From Cryptomeria japonica (taxonomy: Eukaryota > Streptophyta > Pinopsida > Cupressales > Cupressaceae): 64,000 bases of DNA. Positions 21,511 to 33,933 of this stretch are shown here, piece after piece; position 1 is the stretch's first letter; the number at the start of each line of letters is the position of its first letter. The DNA lies in assembly GCF_030272615.1 (NCBI RefSeq), contig NC_081408.1, positions 341,833,793 to 341,897,792 on the forward strand. The letters are read 5' to 3'. Under the pieces are notes generated by a model. That model was not told the origin of the DNA, did no database searches, and saw nothing but the letters and a program-made list of their open reading frames with translations. Made by a program: the position numbers and the translations under genes.

Positions 21511-23363
21511 TGTCAACTATTAGCCCTGAAGATTATATATCTAAGACATTTTAGACTAGCTACTAAACCCTGAGGGTAAACCTCCTTCAAGAGCCCTAAA
21601 ACCCTAAAACCTAAATGTGAAGGCTTTAAACACTTTTAAATCTTTTTGGCTCTAAAATTATAATCAGACGTTGACTGGATCTGGAGGTCGAATCACTAAG
21701 GATCTACCAACAGGAGAGTTAAAGTCCATGGCGGGGCCAATTTCTTCTTTTCCTCCTACCGACTAGCTAGGCCCTCGGCCTTTTTGGCAAAGCTTCCAAG
21801 GCCAACAAAGAAAGCTTTTGGTTTTGCTGATAGGCCTTCTCTTGTTGAACTTTGGGTCAATTTGGCAAGATGATAGCCTTCTCTTGGTGAGCTCCAAGGT
21901 TTTTTGACATAGCTTACCAAGGGTGACAAAGGCAAAAAAGTATCTGGCCAAAAATTCATGTCTTGCCGAAAGGGCCGAAGGGCATAGAAGGTCTTGCATG
22001 ATACAACATCCCAAGTGGACAAGTCATCGATTTTTAGGTGGTCTTGACATACACTTGGATTGGTAGGCCCCAAGTGGCTAGGGCCATTTCGGCCAGATCT
22101 CCTTTGGGCGACAAAATTAAAAAACATCTTGGCGAAATGGCTTGTCTTTTTGAAAGGGCCATAGTCCATGGTGGGGCCCCTTCTGCAAGAAATGATTGGT
22201 TTAGTGGGTCTGGCCCGATATGTGGCACTTTCTTGGCCATCAATTTTAACTTAGGAGAAGATCTAACAATAATGTTTTAAATTCTTGTTGGGCCTTTTGG
22301 TGTGCTATGTGGCTCCATCTCACACCTCCATCTTTGCATGACATGGATCTATTAATGACTTGAATTCTCCCACAGACCGTTAGGATTCAAATCTCTGCTA
22401 GGTTTGGTTGCCTATCAGATGGTCAAGACCAACTTCCAAACCTTGTCAGCAGCCAAATCTGATCTGATTTCAATCCACCCACTCTCAGACATCCACCATT
22501 ACTCCATAAGGGACTCTATAGACCGAATCTAGATGTTACTTAAGGACCTTCAATGTAGATTAAAGACTTGTTTTCCTCTGCAGTACCACCATGATGCATA
22601 TCGGATCAGAGCTTTCTTCATCTGCAAGGATTTTTTGTTTCTTCCTAGACTGAAGAATATATTTAAGAGAGTTTCACACACAAGATCACATCAATTTCTT
22701 GAAGTGATCCCCCCTTCTGATATTTTGTAATTTAACCCTAGTAGGGTTAGGGTTTCTAACTGCAGTCTAGTTTGAGCTATGCCTAAACTACAAAGGCAAT
22801 TTTGTAACCTTGACGCAGGGATCTTTTCTTTCTTCTATAGAAAAACTTATGTTCTATGCATATGTAAATTTTCCTTGCATAACATTAAAAAAATTACTCC
22901 TTTGGCCTTCATTCAATTTGGACAATTTGTGTAATGTGTTACCTTCTTGTTTGAATGCATTCTCATTTATTTCTTTAGGCCTTAGTGATTGTGTTAATCC
23001 CTCTTTGGATGTCATCTGTAGATTGAAATAGTCTCTCTTGTGGATAGGATTTTGTGCATCCTTGGGTAGTTTTATTAGTGTTCTAAGCAATCATAGGAAG
23101 AGAAGATCAAATCCAACCTAGGTGCAAATCTCTTTTCCCCTTTCAAGCATCTCTTCTTCCCTTTTCCCCCCTAAAATGAAGAAATTAGGTTTTATTTTTG
23201 TGTTGGGTTAGACCAACACTTGCATCTAATTGGAAAGGAAGTCAAACTTCTCCAGAGACTTAGAATCAACTATGAAAGGTCCCACACTTGGAGACTCTTT
23301 CAATGTGTGATAGGGTTGATGATCAAGGTTGTTCATCAAGAAGGTATACTTTTGTGACAATAG
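21511..23363 (+). repeat. G1 left LTR (start approximate)
   Basis: It is homologous along its length to about 40015-41896. The start is only a candidate (TGTCAACTATTAG at 21511), because homology continues upstream into integrase. The end is set by the primer-like site. It contains a higher-GC stretch (about 21720-22260) and a TATA-like ATATATTTAAG near 22657. Two CCCTAAA-like units near 21595-21615 are not telomeric. Confidence 0.6.
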
Positions 23364-23386
23364 TTTCTGGCACACCCAGTGGGACA
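23364..23386 (+). other. G1 primer binding site candidate
   Basis: TTTCTGGCACACCCAGTGGG starts at 23364. The form T-TGGC-CCC-GTGGG is typical of plant gypsy elements primed by tRNAs other than initiator Met. The exact tRNA is not assigned. Confidence 0.5.
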
Positions 23387-23516
23387 CACATTTCAACTTC
23401 TTGCTAAGAATCGAGTGCTTCTCTTAGAAATTCATCCTTTGGAGGCAATCAATCAAAGCATTTGGTGACTCTGAGGAACAAATTCAATCTCTTGGTGATG
23501 ACTAATTGCCACTTTC

Positions 23517-24370
23517 ATGCCAAGAACTCAAACCAGAGCATCTCCTAGAGGTAATTTCCAAAAAATCGATCTTTCAAGTTCTATTTCTAGGAGAGGAAGG
23601 GGTATAAATTATCTATCACCTATTAGGGGAATCCAAGTAGTAGTATCTACACCCCTAAGATCCTATTCTATCTCACCATTCACAAGAGTAGCACAACTTA
23701 GAGACCTTGCAATTCATATCAATATGGCACTGTTCCCTATGGAAATCCCTAGAGCACATTCATTTGTCACCTTTAATGGTGGCAGTCCTTTGGTGTTATC
23801 CCAAAAGGATGACATTATATTAGCAACCCTGAAGTCCATACCATTTTTTACTGGAGGAACCTCAGTTACCCCAGCTGGACACATCCAAGATGTTGCAATC
23901 ATCTACATGATGTTTGATGTCACAAAGGATAATGTTGTAGTGAGGCTCCTTGCCTCATCCTTTAAAGGAAAATCCCTACAATGGTATAAGGGTTTAGTCT
24001 TTGACTCCATTCATAACTGGGATGAATTAGGAGAGTTGTGTAAACATTTTGAAGATAAAAGTGACCATTTGTCAGTAGTTGAATAGCTAACTACCATTAA
24101 GAGAGAACCCCATGAGTTCATGGATGACTTCAACTATATATTTAAGAAGACTTGAGATATGATGCCAACATTGGTTAAGCCCTCTTCCAACCATGCATTC
24201 TTGTACTTTCTTAGGGCTCTAAATAATGACATTACCACTATGATATTGTCACTAGGATGAAATGACTTACCAAGAGCTTATGATGCTTCCATTAAGGCAA
24301 AGAACTATCTAATACAGGTGGGGAAGTTGTCTCCTAGGCCTCTTGTTCCCAGAGGCTCCTACACAACAAT
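23517..24370 (+). pseudogene. G1 gag (gypsy retrotransposon gag), N-terminal part
   Basis: ATG at 23517 opens 189 codons with a basic Ser/Arg-rich start, then ALFPMEIPRAHSFVTFNG and a gypsy gag core with FKGKSLQWYKGLVFDSIHNW (matching the family AxxWYxxLxxxSIxxWxxL pattern) and LCKHFEDK. After TAG at 24084-24086 the same frame continues (REPHEFMDDFNYIFKK, then FLYFLRALNNDITTMILSLG) with more stops. It is cut at 24370 by E5. Gag builds the particle. Confidence 0.85.
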
Positions 24371-25183
24371 TGATGCAGGAGCATCCTCGGTATATGCGCA
24401 ATCTTGCATCAAACAAAAATATTTCCTTTTAGTTTAGTTCTTGTTCATTTCAATGTGCAGGTTTTTGTGTTCCTACCAGTAGTTGCTTTGTTTTTATTAC
24501 TGATCCTATTTTCAGTTTCTAAGATGGTTCATGTACTAAATTCCAAATTTTCAGCCCATTTGGATTCTTTTCTGGCTAGTTATCACTCCTGGTTGACTGT
24601 TTCTAGGTTCCAAGACAGTTCATGTGCTTGCTAGTTTGTCTTCCTTCATTTTTGGAGTAGTTTCTTGGCATGTGTATCTATTTGGGGTCTTATCCTATGT
24701 TCTTTGGCATGTGGCTGACCTTCTTGTTGATCCACACTTCTTGGTTGTTATTTTTTGAAATAATTTCTTTCATTCTTAGGGTTGACCTAGTTACACATTT
24801 CATTTTCCTGCATTGGTAAATGTAATATTTTGTGGCTGACCCAAATATGTTTTGAAGGGTATATATAGGGTATTATGTAATCATTTGTAAGAAAGAGGAA
24901 GTAGAAATCAGAATAAGGATTGAGATTTGTGATTAGTAATCTAGTTGATCCTGAGAGTCTCAGATGGATTGTATCTAGCTTGGAGCCTGCATGTAACCAG
25001 TTGACTACTGGATGTTCTATGATGATGGTATAATGATAACCGGTTGGTTGCCAGAGGCTATAAGACCATAATATGATCTGTTTCTATAATCTTGCTATGT
25101 TTTCTTGTTGCTTTCATTGTGTTACTCTTGTTCCATAAGCTGGTCAGTTCTCTTTTGAGGGTTTACCAGTTATCGATGCATCA
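24371..25183 (+). repeat. E5 5' LTR
   Basis: 813 bp, TGATGCAGGAGC to GATGCATCA. A TATA-like GTATATATAGGG lies at about 24859-24870. The right copy has TATAAATA at the same place. Confidence 0.9.
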
Positions 25184-25185
25184 AT

Positions 25186-25200
25186 TGGTATCAGAGCTGG
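25186..25200 (+). other. E5 primer binding site (tRNA-iMet type)
   Basis: TGGTATCAGAGCTGG lies two bases after the LTR. It matches the initiator Met-tRNA 3' end. Confidence 0.88.
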
Positions 25201-25344
25201 TTATAAATTGATTGGTGGAAAAGTTGTTTGCAAACCTTGAGGAATTCCTTTGGGTGGATAGATCATTGATTGGAGGTAGGCTATGTGTGTGTTCAATAGA
25301 TCACCGAGTGAGAGGCAATTGAATCCAGTAGTCAGATTGCTGAG

Positions 25345-26420
25345 TTGAGGCAGTTCACCAAAGTAGAAGAGGAGATGTCATCTAGAAGGATGAAACCTTG
25401 GAGGGTGGAGCAGATGACGGAGGATTTCAAGAATGAGGCGAGGAACGAAATACAAAATGCATTGGCTGGTTTGTGGAGGAGCCCTAAATATGAGGATGAG
25501 TATCAAGAAGTCAGTGAAGAGCTTGAAGCGAAAGAGGCTGAAGGACTAGAAGACAAAAGAGAGAAAACATTCCTAAGAGCAGTGGCGCAAGCGAGTAAAG
25601 TCTATAAAGTGGAAGTTTTAAACTTTTCTGGAACGGTGAACCCAGAGGATTTGATTGATTGGATTAGAGAGTTGGAGGATTAATTTGAGTTTGAGGATGT
25701 CAAGGACTCGCAGAGAGTCCAATTGGTACAGACTAAGTTGAAAGGGCATGCTGCCTTATGGTGGAAAGAATTGTAGAAAGACAAAGTGGAGAATGGTGAA
25801 ATGAAGATCACCTGGTGGAGATAGATGGTTGCAAGATTTAAGGCCAAATTCATACTGGGAGACTATGAGTTGGAATTGTTCAAGAAGTTGCAAAACCTAA
25901 AATAGAAAAACATGACTATGAAAGAGTACACCGAGGAATTCTACAAGGTGATGATTAGATTTGGACATAGAGAGATGGATAGAGAAAAGGTGGCAAGGTA
26001 CACAAATGGACTTGCATTTAACATTCAGGATGAGATGGGTATGTTGAGGGTTTCCATAGTTGAAGAAGCTTACCGGTATGCTTTGAAGGTTGAGGAGAAG
26101 GTGAGAAGAAGACAACCAAATAACCCTGGAGGGAAGGAGAGATTCAAGGGACAAATGAGTATAGAGAAGAAGAATGTTGAAGAAGAATCAAAACCTAAGT
26201 GGAGTAAACAAATGGAATAGAAAACACAAAGGAAAAGCAGTGGCAGTACCAATAAAGAATTTCCCAACAAATATTTCAAGTGTGGAGAAACCGGGCATAA
26301 ATTCTATGAATATAAGTACGGAATGATGAGAAGTTGTGTGGCAAATGAGGAACCAGAAGGTGAAGTTACTAGAACTGACTGTACACTGGAGCAAGGAGAA
26401 ACCCTTATGTTCAGAAGAGT
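25345..26420 (+). pseudogene. E5 gag (gypsy type)
   Basis: ATG at 25345 opens 112 codons: a charged N-terminus, then YKVEVLNFSGTVNPEDLIDW, the start of the Retrotrans_gag core (FxGxxxPxxAxxW). After TAA the core continues (KLKGHAALWWKEL, ARFKAKFI) with TAG stops at former Gln or Trp positions. The part 25912-26220 contains MKEYTEEFYKVMIRF and ends basic. A degenerate zinc knuckle follows near 26270-26320 (KYFKCGETGHKFYEYK), in which two cysteines appear to be Tyr. Confidence 0.85.
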
Positions 26421-27239
26421 CATGATGGAGCAGAGTAGTGAAGATACCAAATCTACTCAAAGAAAGTCTTTTTTGGACTGTGTGCAAATCAGGTGGTAAG
26501 TGTTGTAAGGTTATTCTGGATAGTGGAATTACTAATAATTTGGTATCCGAAGAGATGGTAGTGAAGCTTGGGTTGAAGAGGCTTGAGAATCCTTGTCCTT
26601 ACAAGGTAAGTTGGTTACAAGATGATCAAAATTTAGAAGTAAAGGAATAATGTTTGGTGAATTTAAATATTAGGCCTTTTAGGGATGAGGTCTTGTGTTA
26701 TGTTGTATCTATGAGTGCTTATCATGTCTTGTTGGGAAGACCTTGGTAGTTTGATAGAGGAGCTATTTATGATTGTAGAAGAAACCTAATAACTATTAAG
26801 AAAGATGGGCAAAATTTCACATTGACTTCTTTGAAGGAGAAAGAGAAGGAGGTGATGAATATAAGTCTTGAGAAAAGTTGCAGTTGCGAGAAACCAGTTG
26901 CAGAGGTTATAATGGAAGATGGCATGAGTCTACAAAAGGATCTGATAGATAAGCTTGATGGACAGATAGAACCAGATGAAGTCTTGTAGAAGAAACAAAT
27001 CAGAGTTGTAGAAGAGAGAGAGCAGTAAGTAGAGACAATGTGCTAACCTGAAGCAAAGGAAGAGAAACAAAGGGAATCATGGGTTGGAGAATCCGGTTGA
27101 GGTCCCATAGGAGCTAAAGAAGAGGTTTGTAGACAAGGAAGATGTTTGGATCAGAAATGAGCATGGGGTCTTTATCCTGAATCCTTTTTGATGTTCATGA
27201 GTTGCCTCTCATAGAACATCTCTTTCTACCTGGGGTGTT
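26421..27239 (+). pseudogene. E5 aspartic protease and tail
   Basis: The frame from 26438 carries the retropepsin signature VILDSGITNNLVSEEMV, with an intact DSG, then AYHVLLGRPW, the conserved LLGRxW of gypsy proteases, after a stop near 26648. A Lys/Glu-rich tail leads to the 3' LTR. No RT motif follows. The domain order is that of a gypsy gag-pro polyprotein ended early, either by deletion or as a family trait. Confidence 0.82.
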
Positions 27240-28062
27240 TGATGCAGGAGCATCCCCGGTCTATGAGCAATCTTGCATCAACCAAAAATATTTCCTTTTA
27301 GTTTAGTTCTTGTTCAGTTCAGTGTGCAGTTTTGTATGTTCCCGCCGGTAGGTGCTGATAGTTGCTTGCTTTTCATTAAAAATCCTATTTTCGGTTTCTA
27401 GGCTGGTTCATATGCTTAATTCCAAATTTTCAGTCCGTTTGGATTCTTTTTCGGCTAGTTATCGCTCTCAATTGACTGTTTCTGGGTTCCAGGATAGTTC
27501 TTGTGCTTATCGGTTGGTGTTCCTTCATTTTTGGAGTAGTTTCTTGGCATGTGGATCTATTTGGGGTCTTGTACAATGTTCTTTGGCATGTGGCCAACCT
27601 TCCTGCTGATCCACACTTCTTGGTTGTTATTTTCTGGAAGAATTTCTTTCATTCTTAGGGCTGACCTAGTTACACGTTTCATTTTCCTGCATTGGTAAAT
27701 GTAATATTTTGTGGCTGACCCAGATATGTTTTGAAGGGTATAAATAGGGTATTATGTAATCATTTGTAAGACAGTGGAATTAGAAATCAGAATAAGGATT
27801 GAGATTCATGATTAGTGATCCGGTTGATCCTGAGAGTCTCAGATGGATTGTATCTGGCTTGTAGCCTACATGTAACCGATTGACTACCAGATGTTCTATG
27901 ATGATGGTATGATGATAATCGGTTGGTTGCCGGAGGTCCTAAGACAATAATATGATATGTTTCTATAATTTGGCTATTTTTTCTTGTTACTTTCATTGTG
28001 TTACTCTTGTTGCATAAGCTGGCCAGTTCTCTTTTGAGGTTTTATCGGTTATTGCTGCACCA
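27240..28062 (+). repeat. E5 3' LTR
   Basis: 823 bp, TGATGCAGGAGC to GCTGCACCA. A canonical TATAAATA lies at 27739-27746. It is colinear with the 5' LTR, with scattered substitutions and small indels. Confidence 0.9.
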
Positions 28063-28115
28063 ACAACCTACCTTGGCACCCATACCAGTGGCATCAACAA
28101 GTCAATTTCTCACAC
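28063..28115 (+). pseudogene. G1 gag, 53-bp bridge between E5 and E3
   Basis: A short Pro/Thr/Ser-rich piece of the G1 gag linker, left between two independent insertions. It ends with the E3 target site CACAC (28111-28115). Confidence 0.75.
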
Positions 28116-28913
28116 TATTAGGGGTCCCACAAATACTGAGAGGGGGGGGGGGGTGAATCAATATTTGACTGGTAATAAGAATTTCTTAAGTTAAAACATG
28201 TAGAACATAATATAACAGTGTATCGATATGCAAGAAATAATGCAATAAACAGAATCAAGAACATCCACATGAAAAGTACACCATAACACAAGATGTTTGA
28301 TGAGGAAACCCAGTGTGGGAAAATCCTCAGTGGGATTTGTGACCCACAATATTCACTCACTGGCCAATAAGAGAATATTACTTACAATAGGGGCTTGCAC
28401 ATGCAGGAAGGCCAACTGCCTAGAGGTCACTGCTCAATGGCAAGTCACACTGACTTACAATAAGGATTATACTAATCCAATGACTTGTACTACTTTACAA
28501 TAGCATCTTTAATGCCAGATTCAGTACCGGTTCCTGCTTTGTTCTTTACATATACCCTTGACCTATATTTCGCACATTAGGTCTGCCTAATATTTTCCTT
28601 TATGCTTCTACATCACTCCTAAAAATGTCTACAATGATCTCCTTTATATATAAGAGTCATTTTACAATTTGCCAAGTCAGCTTACAATAATAAACAAAAT
28701 ATTACATAACAAAAATCCTGTCGGCCTTTGTGCCGGTGCCGGTGTCCTGAGTGCCGGTGTAGAGTGTGATCTGCTGATGCCAGTGCACTATCTTGTCGGT
28801 GTAATGCTTTGCTGGTATAATGTCTTGCCGGTGCCATAGGATTGCAAGGTTGCCATCAATGACAAAACCTTCAATGACATACAATGTCTCATTGGAGTGT
28901 GCATATGCCAACA
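28116..28913 (-). repeat. E3 3' LTR
   Basis: 798 bp. On the plus strand it begins TATTAGGGGTCC (the expected TG is mutated to TA) and ends GCCAACA. The G-run box is at about 28138-28157. The U5-like module is at about 28302-28338. A TATA run CTTTATATATAAGAG lies at about 28642-28656, read on the minus strand as TATATAAAG before GAGATCATTGTAGA. Confidence 0.92.
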
Positions 28914-29141
28914 ATCTCCCCCTTTGGCATTGATGGCAACACTGATGAGAAATTTCAAAAAGTATCAAAAAATGTGTAGTCCAAAAATGTTACCAAAAAT
29001 GTTTACCAAAAATGTGAGAGCTCCCCCTGAGCATATGATTCCTGTGTTTTGAATTTTATCATCCCACTACTCCCCCTTTGGCATCAATGACAAAGGTTGT
29101 CAAGATGTCAGTAGAGTTTGTAGGTTCATCTATCCATAACC
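28914..29141 (-). promoter_or_regulatory. E3 polypurine tract and 3' untranslated segment
   Basis: The plus strand ATCTCCCCCTTTGGCATTGA (28914-28933) is the tract beside the LTR. A second copy, CTCCCCCTTTGGCATCAATG, lies at about 29070-29089, and CTCCCCCTGAGC at about 29011-29022. The spacing of the three is the same as in E2. Confidence 0.75.
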
Positions 29142-32100
29142 TCAACCTTGTAGCTGGGTAGTTATTATCTGAAAAAGGTCTCCCAAAATTAAGTTTATAC
29201 TATCCATAAACTTCTTACTATCCTTTATTGCTATCTCAGTTCTCTTCACTGTACCGGTGAGATGCTGCAAATGCTCTACCGGTGTTTTGCTTCCTTGTGT
29301 TAATGCCTTAGAAATTTCCTTCCACAGAGATGCTAAATAGTCCAATCTTGGACTTAGTTTAGATCTCAAATGTTTTGCCTTGTTTATTATTCTTTCTTTT
29401 TCCCTTTCTAATTTGAGTAGTTCTTCCTCAAAATTTGCTATCTTCTTTTCAAAAACTAATAGTGAATCAAGTGAGTTGACAAAGCTGTCTGCAAGTTTAT
29501 TTATCTCATCCTATGCCTTGCTTATTTTCTTGTCAATATCTATAGTCAAAAAGTTTGTTTTACATGTATCTTTATACAGATTTTTGTATTCTTTCAACAA
29601 ACTACATAATTTCGGTAGAAGTGTGTCAAAATCTCTGTTACACTTCTTTATTTCCTCATCAAAGAATTTCTATTTTTCAATCTCTACCTTATCCTTTACT
29701 GATTCTTCCTTTATTTTCTCAATGTTTTTTGAGATATATTTACACAATGTATCCAATTGTCCTAAAGAATATTTATTATCTATATTACAGTTGGGAGCTA
29801 TTACCTTCAAAATTAGTATAGAATCATCAATTGCTTTATAAGCTTGTGAGTTGTAGTCAGTTATTTTCTTGATAGAATCAAGTAATAACTCAGTCACATT
29901 TGTTGATTTGAATACTGATGATGATCCAACAATCTGAGTACCGGTGGAAGTAACCATGCTTGTATTGACCTCTGGTAGGTCAGTTTGTGTCTGCATTTCT
30001 TTAAGCACTAGTTTTCCTACTTCACTACTTACCGATGGCAATATTTCCTTATGTACCTATTTCGGTTGATGTTGTTCCAGAGCCTTTAGCTCTGTTGGTT
30101 TCTTTGTATGTTGTGTTGTCTCTATCTGTGACTCAGTCTCTGCCTTTTTCTCTGTATCTTCTACCGGTTTCTCTGTTTCCCCTGCTAGCAGAGGCTCATT
30201 AGCCATATCTGACTTATTAGTTGTATCTTTATCTACTATTATGTTGATCTTCTAAGTATCAACATTCACAGTATATAGGACTTTAGAATTAGGATTGTTA
30301 TCCTCTACATCCATACTTTCTACTGCTGGTTGATCTTCAGTAGTTGTTATTTTCACTGGTGGAGGTAGGTTGTCTTTAACTTTGATGCTTGGTGGTCCAC
30401 CAACTTTGCCTTTCCCTTTGTCTCTATCCTTTTGATATACCTTTATAGGTTTAGGGTTCCTGTACTCTTCTTGTTTTTCTTTTTCAACCAGGAATATATC
30501 CCATCCATCTTCTGTTTTCTTTGTTACTTCATTTACTCTTCCCGCCATTAGTGAAATATGCCGGTGTGCAGTAGAGAATACTAACCGGTTTGCTTGAGCA
30601 ATCAAATCATCAATTTCCTTTGGAGAGTTTACCGGATATACAACAAGTAGCTTCTCTATTTTTATTTTCTTATCTAATTCTATCACTGCTTGCCTTCTGG
30701 CCTCAAGTCTTTTGAATAAATCATCAGGAATTTCATTTGCTACTTCCATCAAAAATTTCTTGTACATGTCCATATGCAATATAACACTGTTCTCAACTTG
30801 CTCTTTCTCATTAGCAGTTAGAGTGTCATAAATTTTCTCTATGTTCTTTAGTTTTCTTTCCTCTGTGATTTTATTTAGCAGTACATCAAGAGGTGCCAAG
30901 TCTCTATTTGTCCTTTTCTTCTTCTTAGGTGTCAGCTTCTTCTTTGGTGTGGCCTTTCTAACTGGAGATCTTACTGCTTGTTGCTTTTTCCTTGTTCTTC
31001 TAGGTGAAGGAGTGGTTGCCGGTGAGGGATCTCTTTTTCTAACAACTCTTTTAAAAGTTGCTGGCATGTCACCTTCCGAAGAAGTACCTACTGGTGATAG
31101 GTGAGTTTCAGGTTGTGGAGTTGCCAACTCATCCTCTGTTATGCCGATTTTCTTCAATACATCTTCCTTAATAGCTTTTGCTTATCTGGATCCTTTCATT
31201 ACAAATGCCTCAACCTTCTTTACTCTTTTCTTTGATTATATTTGGATTTCTAAAGTCTCAACACTACCAAATACTTCTTCCTTAGGTTCATTGGGGGCTT
31301 CCAGAAGTGCTTTAGCATATGTTTCAACTATGTGATCATCTATTTCATAGCCCATCTTGGTTACCCAAATTGTCCTTGGGATGACCGCTTCCATCTAGAT
31401 TTCATCTTTCTTAATAACAAAGCATATATCATCTTTGTATTTGTCTACTATTTTCTGAGATAACCTTATTCTTTTCTTCATTTTGGTCTTTAATGCTTGG
31501 AAAAAGTCATGAATATTGTTCTCCTTGTTCTCACCCATGTTATTGAACAGTTCAGTCAATTGCTTTCCTATCGGTATGTCATATCCAAGTTCTTTATAAC
31601 CTATATCAGGAACCTGGTTTGTTATGTGTAGCATTAGGTATACTAACAAATTTCCAAATTTGAAAGTTCCTTTCTTGTCCTTCTTGATCTTTCCAAGATT
31701 GTCAATTAGTTCATCCTTTAACCATTCACATATGTCAATTTTTGCATTGTCTGTTACCATATCATAAGCACTCTTAATGCATAAACTTGAAACTGAATTA
31801 AGTCTATTAGCATGAGTGACTTTATAATCTAATATCATACTGATAAATCTCACATTGATATCTTTTACATCATTAACCCTTAGAGACCTCTTGTCGAATG
31901 TTGCACCAGTTAGTTTTGTAACTAGGTCATTTGGAACCTTCTTGGTTTTATCTGGTCTCTTACCGATGGTCAGTAACCCTGTGACAGCTTTCACAGCTTC
32001 TTTGGTGATCTTATGGAATGCATCTAACCAGAAAAATTCTCCATGAACTCTGCTTAAAACTATCCTAATCACATCCTTAGGAAATTCAGGAATGCTAAGG

Positions 32101-32402
32101 ATTTCTATAAATCCTAGGGTTTCAATAATCTTGTGTTCATCTTTAACATTGTTGGTATCATCACATATCACGGTTTTATACATGGTTTTGATTTCCTCAT
32201 CTCCTAACTCTTCAATGTTGCAATGGATGTACATTATGGGGTCTTCAACATATACAACTCCCTTAGGGATTTGAGAAAAAGCACCTAAGGTATCATCCTT
32301 CTTTGCTATCTCAGGAACTAACTAAAATATGGGCCTAGGTCTTTTAATTACTTCAACAACAGTAGGGTTTTCTATGTATTCAATTGCAGAGGTGGGTGCC
32401 AT
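29142..32402 (-). pseudogene. E3 ORF2, large conserved protein of unknown family
   Basis: ATG is at 32400-32402 and the final stop at 29142-29144, about 1,087 codons. It is close to E2 ORF2 throughout, including ITKEAVKAVTGL, SLRVNDVKDINVRFISMI and CEWLKDELIDNLGKIKKDKK. A basic linker (RRTRKKQQAVRSP, KKLTPKKKKRTNRD) at about 30880-31010 could act as a nuclear localisation signal. Then come DDLFKRLEARRQAVIELDKK, VVYPVNSPKEIDDLIAQ and a long charged helical C-terminus. The main stops are a TAG near 32320, 31395 and several further downstream, mostly at Gln or Trp positions in the E2 copy. It has no RT, integrase or protease motif and no membrane segment. Conservation over its full length in two copies argues that it was once translated. 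Function unknown. Confidence 0.78.
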
Positions 32403-32703
32403 GATTAAATACCTTTTACTACCTTGGGTGGATGATTGCTTGGAGTGTGCTTTCTTCTTGCTCGTAATGCCTTAGCTCAGAATCTTCGCGCTCTCTGAAA
32501 ATTTGAAATCATGGTGAAATGAAATGGAGCCAAAACCTTACTTTATAATGTCTTTTTGCCATCTACCACATTAATTGCATGCTGGTTAAGTATTCACTTA
32601 ACATTATCTGCCGGTAATAAGTAATTTTCAACTTCTTATCTCTAACCGAGGGAATAGTTAGCACATGTGTCATTTGATTGCCAAACCCTCAAGGAAATTT
32701 TCT

Positions 32704-33862
32704 TCAATTAGATGAAGAACTTCCTACTGGTGGAGCACTACTCTGTCCTACTAGTGAAGCATCACTCTGTCCTATCAGTGAGGCATTGGTTGGTTCTACC
32801 GGTGGATAAGTATTCCCAATATTTAGATCAGCTTTTCTAATCCATTGCTTTGAGAATTCTTGCTTAACCTCTTCAACTTTTTCTTTACCTTTCAAGCTAG
32901 CACTTTTGTTGTCTACCGGTGCTCCTTTACTTCTACAAAATTTAGAAATATGCCCAATCTTGTTACATGCATAACAAGTTACATTATTCTTCTGAATAGC
33001 TTTCCCATAACCTATGCTAGTTTGTGTTCTGCATTGATTTGATAAATGTCCAAATCTTCCACAAACATAACATCTCACATTCATTCTGCAATTTTTCAGA
33101 GTTGTGACCAACTTTGTTGCATTTTGAACATTGACCAGTGGGTGTATTGATATTCTGATAATTCCTAGATCTACATTCATTTGCTCTATGACCATACTTA
33201 TTACAGTTAAAGCATTTTCCATTGAATTTATAAGCATTAGGCTGTCTTATCGGTTTGCTGTGATCCTAAGTATTTGGAGTACCAAAGCTTTCACCAACTT
33301 CAAAGCCAATTCCAGAAGTGTCACCTTTAGGTTTTTGATTCTTCAGCAAGGTACCAAGTTCCTCTAAGATTTTCTTGAATTTTTCTTTGTGTTGATTTGT
33401 AGTTTCTAGTTCTCTTTCCAAGATTTCTTTTTGTCTCATCAGTTGATTTGAGTTATTCTGAGTATGCATCAGATTTGTCTTCAACATGTCATTTTCATAG
33501 CTAAGTCTTGTGTTCTCATTTGTTGCATCACTTAGTCTTCTGGTCAATTCTTCTTCATTCTTCTTCCTATCCTCAATCTCTTTGCAAAATCTCATAGTCA
33601 TATCCTGCATTTCCTTTTTTGTTGTCATGATCTCTTGTTTCAACTTGCTTATCATATTATTAAGTGATTCCTTTTCATCATTCTCATTTTACAATTTTTC
33701 ACAAAGTTCTCTTCTCTTATTTCTTGCAGCAATAAAATTTTCTTGAAGTGCCTAAATGATATCCTGAGCTGCCCTTAAATCATCTTCTAATTTGATATTT
33801 TTCACTTTCTCTGCATCATAGTCTGTAAGAGCTCCTTCAAGTTGCTTCATCAGATTTTCCAT
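32704..33862 (-). pseudogene. E3 ORF1, coiled-coil and four-knuckle gag-like protein
   Basis: ATG at 33860-33862 begins MENLMKQLEGALTDYDAEK, about 70 bases after the primer site. A charged coiled coil follows (about 33266-33800, broken by stops near 33754 and 33690). Zinc knuckles then follow as in E2: CFNCNKYGHRANEC (33173-33214), CSKCNKVGHNSE (from 33130), CYVCGRFGHLSNQC and CYACNKIGHISKFC. An extra base near 33090 shifts the frame within knuckle two. The tail holds repeated Pro/Ser units such as LVGQS. The stop is at 32704. The role is probably RNA binding and particle assembly (inference). Confidence 0.8.
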
Positions 33863-33915
33863 CTTTGCCAGTGTCAAGATCTTCCTCAAGTTGTTAGGCT
33901 TCTGAAAATAGAGGA

Positions 33916-33931
33916 CCAGGCTCTGATACCA
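33916..33931 (-). other. E3 primer binding site (tRNA-iMet type)
   Basis: The plus strand CCAGGCTCTGATACCA is the reverse complement of TGGTATCAGAGCCTGG. It lies two bases inside the 5' LTR and is identical to the E1 primer site. Confidence 0.92.
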
Positions 33932-33933
33932 AT

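Larger units (their letters stand above)
24371..28062 (+). mobile_element. E5, gypsy-type element with gag and protease only
   Basis: 3.7 kb with two LTRs of 813 and 823 bp, a primer site TGGTATCAGAGCTGG, a gypsy gag, and an aspartic protease. There is no RT, RNase H or integrase between protease and 3' LTR. It is inserted in G1 gag. The flanks are ACAAT (24366-24370) and ACAAC (28063-28067), a 5-bp duplication with one mismatch. It is non-autonomous and would need enzymes from a relative. Confidence 0.85.

Noticed and set aside
21756-22280. Overlapping ORFs in the higher-GC part of the G1 LTR as genes
   Set aside because: They lie within an LTR, are not preserved in frame in the right copy (40418-40745), and resemble no protein.
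28138-28157. Long G-run as an assembly artefact
   Set aside because: G-runs recur at the same LTR position in all copies, so this is a family trait. Only its exact length may be uncertain.
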